From CAZJHX01 sp964545715 (GTDB taxonomy: Bacteria; Myxococcota_A; UBA9042; GCA-2863065), in contig CAZJHX010000005.1 of the NCBI GenBank assembly GCA_964545715.1, positions 79,760-143,759 of the forward strand: a DNA stretch of 64,000 nucleotides. The letters run 5' to 3'. Of this stretch, positions 23,587-31,558 are shown one piece after another. How positions within the stretch are numbered: the stretch's first letter is position 1; every line of letters starts with the position of its first letter. The notes under the pieces were generated by a model. The model was not told the DNA's origin, did not search any database, and saw only the letters and a program-made list of their open reading frames with translations. A program made the translations under genes and the position numbers.

Positions 23587-23979
23587 CTACGTTCGGCGCG
23601 GTCTGCGGTTGCCCTCGACCGCCGTACGCAGCGCGTCACGCAGCTCGTCGTAACGGGCCGGCTCCAGAGTGTGGCCCTCCATCGTGGACGCCGACGTGGC
23701 GACCGGCGCCAGGCCCACTTGAAGGCCGAACGGTGCGAGCACCCGGTTCAGTGTGCCGACGCGCGGATCGGCTGTGGCGTTCTCGATCTTGGCCAACTGC
23801 CGCTCGGAGATGCCGACCAGCGAGGCGAAGCGGGCGCGCTTCACGCCGAGATATGCGCATCTGAGCGCCCGGATCGCGTCGCCCAGTCTCAGGTCCCCGC
23901 GCGAGACCGCCATCCGGATCGCCTGCAGCACGTCCCGGCGATCCGACGCGCTCAGCGCGCTCGCGTTGAGTGCGATCAC
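23587..23979 (-). CDS. XRE-type helix-turn-helix regulator
   Basis: A 130-residue protein with a helix-turn-helix of the Cro/C1 type near residues 45-80 (RARFASLVGISERQLAKIEN). The preceding helix DLRLGDAIRALRCAYLGV is likely part of the DNA-binding or dimer domain. The ATG overlaps the stop of the upstream small gene (ATGA), so the two are translationally coupled, as in toxin-antitoxin pairs. The C-terminus is basic (GNRRPRR). It probably regulates its own operon through the short dyads before the first gene. It could be the antitoxin-like partner of the upstream protein, but this is untested. Confidence 0.75.
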   Translation of the reverse strand: MIALNASALSASDRRDVLQAIRMAVSRGDLRLGDAIRALRCAYLGVKRARFASLVGISERQLAKIENATADPRVGTLNRVLAPFGLQVGLAPVATSASTMEGHTLEPARYDELRDALRTAVEGNRRPRRT

Positions 23980-24320
23980 ATCAGCCCCCAGCGTTCCAGG
24001 CGCTCAGACGTTGCCACCAGGTTGATGGCCTCGAACGTCTCGTCCGGCAGGCCGAGATCTCCAAGCAGCTCCGGCAGGTGCCGAAGCTCGGCGGCGAAGT
24101 CCCGCAGCTGCGTCATGAGCTTGTCCGGGTCGGCGCACGCTCTCAAGCTCGCCGCCGCGCCGTCCCAGGCGACGAACCCGCCTTGCTGCTCCAGGACGTA
24201 GTCCATGTGGTACGACAGGTCGCATGGGCCGTTCGGGCCGCGCGCCGGGTCTGAGAAGTCCGTCGCGGCGACATCGCGCCAGCCATCGGCGCGCATCATT
24301 TGAACGGCAAGCCGATTCAT
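23976..24320 (-). CDS. Unknown 114-residue protein coupled to an HTH regulator
   Basis: Not recognised. It is an acidic, probably cytosolic protein beginning MNRLAVQMMRADGWRD with a helical C-terminal half (LMTQLRDFAAELRHLPELL). It lies first in a two-gene operon with an XRE-type regulator, and the ATG follows a -10-like TATAGT (minus strand, 24334-24329) by 8 nt, so the mRNA may be leaderless. Pair size, coupling and regulator type fit a toxin-antitoxin-like or regulatory module. No catalytic motif supports a toxin activity. Confidence 0.6.
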   Translation of the reverse strand: MNRLAVQMMRADGWRDVAATDFSDPARGPNGPCDLSYHMDYVLEQQGGFVAWDGAAASLRACADPDKLMTQLRDFAAELRHLPELLGDLGLPDETFEAINLVATSERLERWGLM

Positions 24321-24323
24321 CTA

Positions 24324-24336
24324 AGTGCACTATAGT
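24324..24336 (-). promoter_or_regulatory. Overlapping dyads at the module promoter
   Basis: Two perfect 8-bp palindromes overlap here: AGTGCACT (24324-24331) and ACTATAGT (24329-24336). The minus-strand hexamer TATAGT is a good -10. Repressor binding by the module's own HTH protein would block transcription. This is inference from position. Confidence 0.45.
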
Positions 24337-24358
24337 TCATTAACAGGATCTGGGAAAG

Positions 24359-24395
24359 CTAATAGCGGACGGTGGCTTTGAGCACCAGCGACTGG
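24359..24395 (-). repeat. 37-bp direct repeat, copy B (true DUF5916 3' end)
   Basis: The last codons and stop of the DUF5916 gene. It differs from copy A (23536-23572) at two positions, one silent (Lys AAA/AAG) and one changing Val to Ala. Together the copies bound the two-gene HTH module. Confidence 0.85.
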
Positions 24396-26560
24396 AAGAG
24401 GTAGTCGCCGTCTTCGTTGAGGTCGAGCTGGTAAACCAGAAAGATGTCGCTTCCGGGCAGGTAGGTCAGGCGCAGCCGGGTCTGCAGCTCGACCAGGTCC
24501 GACAGGTGGTTCCAGCCGCCGTACATGCTGAGCCCCAGATCGGGGGTGAAGCCCAGCGTCAGCCGTGAATTGACGATGACCGACTGAAAGCTGTCGTCGT
24601 CGTCAAACAGCGCATACGCGTACTCGCCCCCGACGTCGATGCGGGCCCACGCGGCCGGCTGGGCCGTGAACGACATCTCGCTGCTGAAGAGCTCGCCGCC
24701 GAAATACGGCTCGTACTCCAGCTCGGCCGTGAACGTGACCGGCCACATGTGCGGTGCACCGACGCTCAACTCCACCTCGGGACCGTCGTACGTGCCCGCC
24801 GCGATGGGCGTGTTCCTGCCGACCGTGAACGCGCGCTGCACGGTCTCCGATGTATAGGCGCCGACCAGCTCCACATCCCAGCCGGACTCCCAGTAGGCTT
24901 TGACCGACGCGCCGGCGTTCCAGTCCAGCAGGTCCGAGGCGTCGTCGTCGGTCAGTGCGGCGGCCTTGGTGGTGACGTTGATCTTCTCCAGCCCGCCCTT
25001 GCCGATGCGCGGCTCAAAGGCCACCGCGGCGGTGCCCTGCTGTACTCCGACGCGACGGAAGAAGCCCAGGTCCGTGCGCATGCCCTCGCTGTACCAGCTG
25101 TACTCCAGTGACGGACGGATCAGCTCGCCGCGCCAGGCCATGCGTACATTAGCGCCCGGCGCGGGCTCGTCGGCGTCCAGATCCGTGTCCAGCCCGCCGG
25201 TCGCCGACAGCGGGGGCGCGGCGTCCCGGCCGGTCATGGACACCATGGCGATGGCCTCTACGAGCAGGGGGATGTCGTCCGTGCCGCGCCAGGCGCCGTC
25301 CAGGCCGACCACGACGTTGCGGTCCTCCACGTTGTCCAGCGCCTGGCGGTGGGTGAGCATGACGCCGACGTTGGAGCCGCCGCCCAGCTCGACCAGCCCG
25401 CGCGCCACCAGGTGCGACGTCCACGGCGTGCCGTTGTGCTCGCGGGTTGTGACCTGCAGCAGGCCGAACCTGAGCGTATCCATGGGCCGCCCGGCCACCT
25501 TCAGGCCCGTCAGGATCGGGATCGGCTCACCGCCGTCACCCAGCCCGATGCGGCGGGTATGCAGCAGCTGGGAGCTGCCGTAACGCCCGAAACTAAAGAC
25601 CTCGAGGTCGTTGAGAAAGAAGTCGCGCTTTTCGGGCAGAAACAGGCCGAAGCGATCCAGATTGACCACCTGATCGTCCAGGTCGACCTGCGCGAAGTCC
25701 GTGTTCACAGTCAGCTGCCCCAGCCAGCCGCCGCCGAGCTCGGACGTGATGTCCAGGCCGGTGTTGAAGTCGGTCGCCGCATCGGTGTCGGGACCGTCGC
25801 GGAAGGCGCCGGAGAAATACGGGACCAGCACCGTGCCGCGCCGGCCGGTCTTGCTTTGGTCGCGGGCCCGATCCGCCAGTATTTCGAACCCGGTCACGCG
25901 GCCGTACAGGCTGGCGGAGATGGGCCGATACGGCGGCGGCATCAGCGCCCAGTCGTAGGTGGCGTTGCGCCGGGGATGGTCGCGGCTGAAGTTCAAGCCC
26001 ATGGCCGTCAGCGGCGTTGTCGGGTCGATGCCCAGCGCCGCCCACGGCAGCCGAAACTCGGCTGTCCACCCGGTCTTTGTGACTGTGCCGGCGCCGGTCC
26101 ACACCGCGTCGAACTCCACCCGGAAGTCGGCCTCGTTGATGCCCCGATAATCCAGGCGTCCACCCACGGCGTTGACTCCGAAGCCCAGTGTGGTCCGCTT
26201 GTCGAGCGCCGCGTCGATCTTCACGCTGAGCGCGTCGTCCCTGAAGATATTGAAGCTGTCGCGCGTGCGGGTCAGACCGCGGATGGTGTCGGGCTGCGAG
26301 TCCTCCATCCACACGGCGATGTAGAGGGCGTCGGCGTCGAAGAGCACGGCAAACGAGGTGTCGTCGGCGGGCTTGGCGCGCAGGTGTGGCTTGCGCTCGA
26401 TGAAGCCTCTTGTCCGCTTCACGTCTCGCCACACGGCGTCGTCCAGGCGGCCGTCTACCTTGGGCACCTTGTCCGTCCACAACGCGCGCACACTGGGCCG
26501 ATCCGCCGCAGCCGAGGCCGCCGACAGCACTACGAGTGCGGCCAGAAGAGAGCGAGACAT
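24359..26560 (-). CDS. CBM9-like / DUF5916 outer-membrane-associated protein
   Basis: A 733-residue exported protein (signal peptide ending ASAAA). The N-terminal 200 residues resemble the family 9 carbohydrate-binding-like domain (PKVDGRLDDAVWRDVKRT, LFDADALYIAVWMEDSQP, WTAEFRLPWAALGID). The remainder has the DUF5916 hallmark LFLPEKRDFFLND and alternating strands ending in an aromatic Tyr, consistent with an outer-membrane beta-barrel. The start at 26560 directly begins the signal peptide. The last 37 bp are duplicated at 23536-23572. Function is unknown. Confidence 0.82.
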   Translation of the reverse strand: MSRSLLAALVVLSAASAAADRPSVRALWTDKVPKVDGRLDDAVWRDVKRTRGFIERKPHLRAKPADDTSFAVLFDADALYIAVWMEDSQPDTIRGLTRTRDSFNIFRDDALSVKIDAALDKRTTLGFGVNAVGGRLDYRGINEADFRVEFDAVWTGAGTVTKTGWTAEFRLPWAALGIDPTTPLTAMGLNFSRDHPRRNATYDWALMPPPYRPISASLYGRVTGFEILADRARDQSKTGRRGTVLVPYFSGAFRDGPDTDAATDFNTGLDITSELGGGWLGQLTVNTDFAQVDLDDQVVNLDRFGLFLPEKRDFFLNDLEVFSFGRYGSSQLLHTRRIGLGDGGEPIPILTGLKVAGRPMDTLRFGLLQVTTREHNGTPWTSHLVARGLVELGGGSNVGVMLTHRQALDNVEDRNVVVGLDGAWRGTDDIPLLVEAIAMVSMTGRDAAPPLSATGGLDTDLDADEPAPGANVRMAWRGELIRPSLEYSWYSEGMRTDLGFFRRVGVQQGTAAVAFEPRIGKGGLEKINVTTKAAALTDDDASDLLDWNAGASVKAYWESGWDVELVGAYTSETVQRAFTVGRNTPIAAGTYDGPEVELSVGAPHMWPVTFTAELEYEPYFGGELFSSEMSFTAQPAAWARIDVGGEYAYALFDDDDSFQSVIVNSRLTLGFTPDLGLSMYGGWNHLSDLVELQTRLRLTYLPGSDIFLVYQLDLNEDGDYLFQSLVLKATVRY

Positions 26561-26779
26561 GTCGGGACGAACTCTCAGGCGCGAGTCGTGAAGAAGCAGA
26601 TGCCCGGGCCCACGGCGACAATCGGGGAAAGCACGAGGGCACATAAAACGCCTGCTGCGGTCGCTATTCTCATGGGCGCATGGTTGTGCGAACCGAAACC
26701 GATTGCAAGAAGCTCAAGAGGTTTGCCGTGTGGTTCGATGAACTTACCTGACGTGGGCTCAATGTGTACCATTGCCGCC

Positions 26780-27343
26780 ATGCTTCGCTTTCACGTAGTC
26801 ATGGCCATCATCGCGGTTTCCTTTCTCGGTTGCGGCACCGACAACGCAGACCTGTGCAACAACACGGCGTTGACGACCCAGACACAGGCTGACTCGCCGG
26901 TGGTCCTGAACGAGCTGCGCGCCAAGGCTGCCAACAAGGCGCCCGACTGGATCGAGCTGTTCAACAAGAGCGACGCCGAGGTGGACGTCGGCTGCTGGGC
27001 TATCCGCGACAAAAGCGACAAGCACACGCCCTTCTATATCGCTCCGGGCACGACGTTGGCGCCGGGCGGCTTCCTGGTCGTGCGCCGCGACAAGAGCGGC
27101 CAAAACGGCTTCAAGTGGGGCCTGGGCGTGAAGGGCGACATCGCTACGCTCTGGAACGCCGCGGGCAAGATCGCTGACGAGACCGCCTATGACGCCGCCC
27201 AGGCGCAAGAGGGCAACAGCTGGGGACGTTCACCCGACGGCACCGGCGCCTTTACGACGCTTTTGGAGCCTACTGACGGCACAGCCAACAGCGATCCCGA
27301 TCCGAACCCGCCGCCGGCGCCACCGGAAGAGCCAAAGTCATGA
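26780..27343 (+). CDS. Lamin-tail-domain (LTD) lipoprotein
   Basis: A 187-residue lipoprotein (lipobox SFLGC). The mature part is one LTD-type Ig-like domain: VVLNELRAKAANKAPDWIEL, DVGCWAIRDKSDKHTPFYI, PGGFLVVRRDKSGQNGF and GNSWGRSPDGTGAF. It ends in an Asp/Pro tail. The ATG at 26780 is preferred to 26762 (same frame). The stop overlaps the ATG of the CotH gene (ATGA), so LTD and CotH proteins are made together; in the 48394-51108 gene the same two domains are fused. It is probably an outer-surface adaptor for the CotH protein. Confidence 0.82.
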   Translation: MLRFHVVMAIIAVSFLGCGTDNADLCNNTALTTQTQADSPVVLNELRAKAANKAPDWIELFNKSDAEVDVGCWAIRDKSDKHTPFYIAPGTTLAPGGFLVVRRDKSGQNGFKWGLGVKGDIATLWNAAGKIADETAYDAAQAQEGNSWGRSPDGTGAFTTLLEPTDGTANSDPDPNPPPAPPEEPKS

Positions 27344-28611
27344 TCATCCGAATCGTCGCCGTCTTCATCCTCGGGCTGCCGCTGGCCGGCTGCTTGACCG
27401 CTCCGCCGGACGAGTTTGACGAGAAGAGCGACGAGTGCGCGCTGCTGCCGCGCCTGAACCTGGACTCCGTGGCCGTCGAGGCGCCTGGCCCCAGCGAGAA
27501 GAATGCGTCGATCTACGCCGCCCATACGACCGTCGACTTTCGCATCGAGCTGACGGCCTACGCCTGGGACACGCTCATGAAGTACAAGGAGCAGCGCCGC
27601 AAGAGCGTGGTGCCTGCCATCTTCGAGTTCGACGGCGAGCGGGTCATGACCGCGGCGCTCCGGCTCAAGGGCAACTCCGAGCGCTGGGGACCCGATAAGA
27701 AGAACCAGTTCGTCATCCGCTTCGACTACTTCAACGGCGAGGCCAAGGGCCGCTTTCGTGGGCTGCGACGCCTGAATCTGGACCACGAGGGCCTCTCTCC
27801 GCTGCGCAATCAGCTGGGCATGCGCGTCATGTCCGAGGCCGGTATCCCGGCGCCGCGCGTCAATCACGCCCGTCTGCACATCACGGTGACCGACTCCGAT
27901 GACCCGGCCTATCCGCACGGCTACTACGGCCTGTACGAGAACATCGAGGTGATCGATCGCGAGTTTCTGGAAGATCGCTTCGCCGACCCGACCGGCAACC
28001 TCTACAAGCACGGCAACGAGCTCAAGACCAACAAGGACATCGGCAACGTCTGCGACCTCGATCTGCTCTACCAGCTTGTCGAAGACACCGATGTCGACGG
28101 CGACCACAGCGCGTTCTGGGCGCGGCTGCCGCAGTTGACCGACATCGACTGGCTGCTGACATACATGGCCGCCGAGGCGGTGATGGCGCTGGGGGACAAC
28201 CACTGGGCAGGCGGCAACAACTTCTACTACTACAACGATCCGCAGCGCGGCATGGTGCTGCTGCCCTGGGATGTGGACGACATCCTCTCGCCGGTCAGCC
28301 CACCTCAAGCGGACATCTACGACTTCTCGGGTGTGGTGCGGCTGGGCGCGCTGCCCAATCGGCTGTGGGCTGTGGCGCGTGAGAACCCGGCATGGCGCGA
28401 CCAGTTCGCCGCCGAAGTGGCGCGGATCACCAACCTCAGCTTCAGAGGGCTGGGCCCGGTTATCGGCGCTGAGTGCGCCCGCATCCGAGAGGATGTGATG
28501 GGCGACCCCAACCGCCGCTTCACCATGGACGACTTCGATTGGGATTGCGATCACATGCAGCAGCGCGTCAGCGATCGCACGGACTACCTGGACGGGGTGT
28601 TGGCCAATTAA
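27340..28611 (+). CDS. CotH-family kinase-like lipoprotein
   Basis: A 423-residue lipoprotein (lipobox PLAGC) with a CotH domain, an atypical protein kinase fold known from Bacillus spore coats. Motifs are ALRLKGNSERWGPDKKNQFV (candidate nucleotide-binding Lys), LRRLNLDHEGL, GYYGLYENIEVID, NLYKHG, and MALGDNHWAGGNNFYYYND followed by LLPWDVDDIL (candidate metal-binding Asp residues). Family members transfer phosphate to Ser of secreted proteins. It is coupled upstream to the LTD lipoprotein and downstream to a seven-domain Cys-rich lipoprotein, a plausible substrate. Confidence 0.87.
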   Translation: MIIRIVAVFILGLPLAGCLTAPPDEFDEKSDECALLPRLNLDSVAVEAPGPSEKNASIYAAHTTVDFRIELTAYAWDTLMKYKEQRRKSVVPAIFEFDGERVMTAALRLKGNSERWGPDKKNQFVIRFDYFNGEAKGRFRGLRRLNLDHEGLSPLRNQLGMRVMSEAGIPAPRVNHARLHITVTDSDDPAYPHGYYGLYENIEVIDREFLEDRFADPTGNLYKHGNELKTNKDIGNVCDLDLLYQLVEDTDVDGDHSAFWARLPQLTDIDWLLTYMAAEAVMALGDNHWAGGNNFYYYNDPQRGMVLLPWDVDDILSPVSPPQADIYDFSGVVRLGALPNRLWAVARENPAWRDQFAAEVARITNLSFRGLGPVIGAECARIREDVMGDPNRRFTMDDFDWDCDHMQQRVSDRTDYLDGVLAN

Positions 28612-31513
28612 GATCATCTCCCGTCTGGCTCCTCTGGGGCTGTCGCTGGCGCTTGCCGCCTGCATCACCACCGAGCTTCCCGCTGAGTTGGTGTGCGACG
28701 ACAACTTCGACGACGACCGCAATGGGCTGGTCGATTGCCAGGACCCGAACTGTGCGTCATTTCCGAGCTGCGGCCAGAGCAGCAACGCCTGCGATGAGGT
28801 CATCATCAGCGATATCAGCTGTGGGCAGACCATCAGCGACACGACCGCCGCCGGCGCGTCTCGGATGCACTGGTACGGCTGTCGCGAGGACACGCCGTTT
28901 CTCGGACCCGAAGTCGTCTATCGGTTTGTGCCGCCGGTCAGCGGGATCTATCACGTGTCGACCACCCACGGAGAGGTCATCGCGCTCACCGATGGCCCGC
29001 GCGGCTGCGATCCGGCCGAGTGTCTGGCCATGGGGGCCCAAACGTCGTTTCTGGCGGGGCCCACGGCGGTCACTTATCTGGTTGTAGACGGTGTCAGCGC
29101 CGGCGACTTCGCGCTGACGGTCACGTGCCCCGCGGGCATCGTAGGCGAGACGCTGTGCGATGACGGCAAGGACAACGATGGGGACCAGACGGCCGACTGC
29201 GACGACCCGGACTGCGCGACAGCGCCCGCCTGTGGTGGGGCTGTAGCCTGCGTCACCGAGCAGACGTTTGGCTGCGGCACGCCGGCAGCGGGAGTGCACG
29301 ACGGTACAGACGACATCCGCTTCTACCAATGCGACGAGGATCTGGAGCCGATGCCGTACTCCGAGACGGTGCTGCGCTTCGATGCGCCGCATGCCGGCAA
29401 CTATCGCTTCTGGCTGAACGGCGACGGTGGGGCAAAGCACGAGTTGGTGCTGTTGGGCGAGACTGACGACAAGACGTGTAGTCCGACGCGCTGCGACACG
29501 ATCGGCCCGGAGCTGCTGTGGGTCATGGGCCAGGGCGAGTCGGTCTACATCGCGGTCGAGGGACCACCCGGCGAGAGCTGGTCGGTGACCGCGGATTGTC
29601 CTGCGCCTCCAGACCCCAGTGTCGAGTCGTGCGATCCCGGCGGCACACTGCAGTGCGAGGCGCCGCTCATTTTGACACCGCAGCAGGGCGGGCCCAGCGC
29701 ATACTCGTGTGACTCCACAGGCGACTACAGCGGTCCGCAGGCCGTGGCGCAGTTCACCGCGAGCACGTTCACCGATTTGGCGCTCAGCGTCAGCGCCGTG
29801 GAGGGCCCGCCGGCCGATCGCTCCGAGAGCCCATGGTCTCATGTGCTGCTCAAGGATCAGGGCGCGGGCTGCGCGACCGACACCTGCATCGACGACGGCA
29901 AAGAGACGCGCGTGACGCTGCAGCCCGGCGAGACCGTATACGTGGTCGCGGACAGCGGCGCCGGCGACGAGGTCACCGAGGTGACGTTCAACGCGGAGTG
30001 CAGCGACCCGTTTGACAGCTGCCTGGCGGATGAGTCGATCAGCTGCGGCGGCGCCGTCCTGCTGGCCCCTCAGGAGGGCCGCGCCTCCGCGTATCTGTGC
30101 CAGGATGACGGCAAGCGCGCCCCTGAGCTGATCACCGGCTTCTACGGCCCGGAGGCCGCGGTGTGGTTTGAGCCGACCGCCAACACCTGGGTCACGTTTG
30201 CCGGCAGCGAGGGCGACATCTTTCTGCTCGAGGGCTCGCCGGTCGGGGCTCAGGTCTGTGACCCGACCAAATGCAGCGGCCTGTCCAAAGCGCTGACAAG
30301 ACAGGTGAAGGCCGGTCAGCGTGTGTATGCGGTGCTGGAGGTGGATGACGCCGGCGACTCCGCGACGATCTCCGCCAAGTGCCACGACCCCACAAACCTG
30401 GGCGCGTGCACGGCCAAGACGGCGCTGAAGTGTGGTCAAACGTCGACGCTCACCAGCGCGCCCCAGTCCGATATCGATGTGTACAGCTGCGGCGGCGACG
30501 TCGTAGGCGGCTATTACGGTCGAGAGGTCGTGGCGTCGTTCACAGCGGAGAACGCGACCACTGTGACGTTTGACCTGCCCGCCAAGAGCCACGGTTTCCT
30601 GCTGCGCGACGATGGGCAGGGTTGCCGGCTGGAGGCCTGCGAAGACGACGGCGAGTCGCTGACCGCTGTGCTGGAGCAGGGCGAGACAGTCTACGTGGTG
30701 GTCGACAGCTTCAATCCAGATCCGGACGAGTCCGCGCTGGACGCCGTGAGTGTGGATGTCAGCTGCGCCAGCCCATTCGGGCAGTGCCAGGACAAGACGA
30801 CCATCGGGTGCGGCGAGACCGTCGAGCTTCCCGTAACGACGTCCAACATCGCTGCCTACTTGTGCGGCGACCCGTCCGAAAAAGAGTTTGTCGGCGGCCA
30901 GACCGGCGCGGAAGCGGGCCTGGTCTTCACCGCGCCGGAGGACACCAGCGTGCGTATCGCCACCCCCGAGGGCGACATGTTTCTGGTCACGGAGGACTGC
31001 GGCTCCGAGCAGTGTCACAAATACGGCGGCGATCTGGACCTGCAGCTGGCACAGGGGACGACCGTGACCCTGATCGCTGACTCGGACGACCCGAAAGCCA
31101 AGACGCTGACTGTGGCGGCGACCTGCGTGTCCGAGGGCACTCTGCCGCCATGCGAGGCCGACCTGGTGGTCTCGTGCGGCGACAAGGTTGCGCAGCCGGC
31201 CAAACCCTCGCGGACCAGCGCGTTCAGCTGCCCCGGCGGAATCATCTATGGCGACTACGACGGGCCCGAGCTGGTCGCGGAGTTTGTTGCCGAAGAAGAG
31301 CTGGAGCTGACCGTGGACTTTGACGCGGGGGTCGGGCTTCTGATCGTCGATGAGGGGCTGGGCTGTCATCCCATGTCCTGCGCCGACGTCGGCAAGAAGC
31401 AGGTCACACACAAACTTCAGGCGGGGCAGAAGGCGTGGGTGATCGCAGAGAGCAGCGCGGCCGCGCCAATCGACGAAGCGCAGTTCAGCGTCTCCTGCAA
31501 AAACACCAACTAA
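28607..31513 (+). CDS. Seven-domain Cys-rich lipoprotein with apparent ATT start
   Basis: A 968-residue lipoprotein. The signal peptide KIISRLAPLGLSLALAAC is complete only if translation starts at ATT 28607, which overlaps the CotH stop (ATTAA); no ATG, GTG or TTG precedes it in frame near by, and the first TTG (28688) lies after the lipobox. The mature part has two Ca-binding-like DNDG repeats (DRNGLVDCQDPNC; DNDGDQTADCDDPDC) and seven beta-rich domains of about 110-130 residues, each opening with a C-G motif (ISCGQTI, FGCGTPA, ISCGGAV, LKCGQTS, IGCGETV, VSCGDKV and LQCEAPL). The pattern is like pre-peptidase C-terminal domains. It is a likely surface protein handled with CotH. Confidence 0.8.
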   Translation: MKIISRLAPLGLSLALAACITTELPAELVCDDNFDDDRNGLVDCQDPNCASFPSCGQSSNACDEVIISDISCGQTISDTTAAGASRMHWYGCREDTPFLGPEVVYRFVPPVSGIYHVSTTHGEVIALTDGPRGCDPAECLAMGAQTSFLAGPTAVTYLVVDGVSAGDFALTVTCPAGIVGETLCDDGKDNDGDQTADCDDPDCATAPACGGAVACVTEQTFGCGTPAAGVHDGTDDIRFYQCDEDLEPMPYSETVLRFDAPHAGNYRFWLNGDGGAKHELVLLGETDDKTCSPTRCDTIGPELLWVMGQGESVYIAVEGPPGESWSVTADCPAPPDPSVESCDPGGTLQCEAPLILTPQQGGPSAYSCDSTGDYSGPQAVAQFTASTFTDLALSVSAVEGPPADRSESPWSHVLLKDQGAGCATDTCIDDGKETRVTLQPGETVYVVADSGAGDEVTEVTFNAECSDPFDSCLADESISCGGAVLLAPQEGRASAYLCQDDGKRAPELITGFYGPEAAVWFEPTANTWVTFAGSEGDIFLLEGSPVGAQVCDPTKCSGLSKALTRQVKAGQRVYAVLEVDDAGDSATISAKCHDPTNLGACTAKTALKCGQTSTLTSAPQSDIDVYSCGGDVVGGYYGREVVASFTAENATTVTFDLPAKSHGFLLRDDGQGCRLEACEDDGESLTAVLEQGETVYVVVDSFNPDPDESALDAVSVDVSCASPFGQCQDKTTIGCGETVELPVTTSNIAAYLCGDPSEKEFVGGQTGAEAGLVFTAPEDTSVRIATPEGDMFLVTEDCGSEQCHKYGGDLDLQLAQGTTVTLIADSDDPKAKTLTVAATCVSEGTLPPCEADLVVSCGDKVAQPAKPSRTSAFSCPGGIIYGDYDGPELVAEFVAEEELELTVDFDAGVGLLIVDEGLGCHPMSCADVGKKQVTHKLQAGQKAWVIAESSAAAPIDEAQFSVSCKNTN

Positions 31514-31522
31514 CATCGCCGG

Positions 31523-31552
31523 TTGACCGTGATCTGCCCCACGCTGTAGAAC
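31523..31552 (+). promoter_or_regulatory. Likely leaderless promoter of the histidine kinase gene
   Basis: TTGACC (31523-31528), an 18-nt spacer and TAGAAC (31547-31552) precede the GTG start at 31559 by 6 nt. Transcription would begin at or very near the start codon. No Shine-Dalgarno sequence is visible. Confidence 0.4.
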
Positions 31553-31558
31553 GGGTGC

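Larger units (their letters stand above)
23573..24358 (-). mobile_element. Candidate inserted two-gene module between 37-bp repeats
   Basis: The interval holds exactly two overlapping genes (unknown protein, then HTH regulator) plus their promoter region, and is bounded by 37-bp direct repeats that duplicate the end of the neighbouring DUF5916 gene. Recombination between the repeats would delete 823 bp and leave DUF5916 followed after 9 nt by the PepSY-like gene. No recombinase is encoded, so movement would need help in trans. The mobile-element call is inference. Confidence 0.45.
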
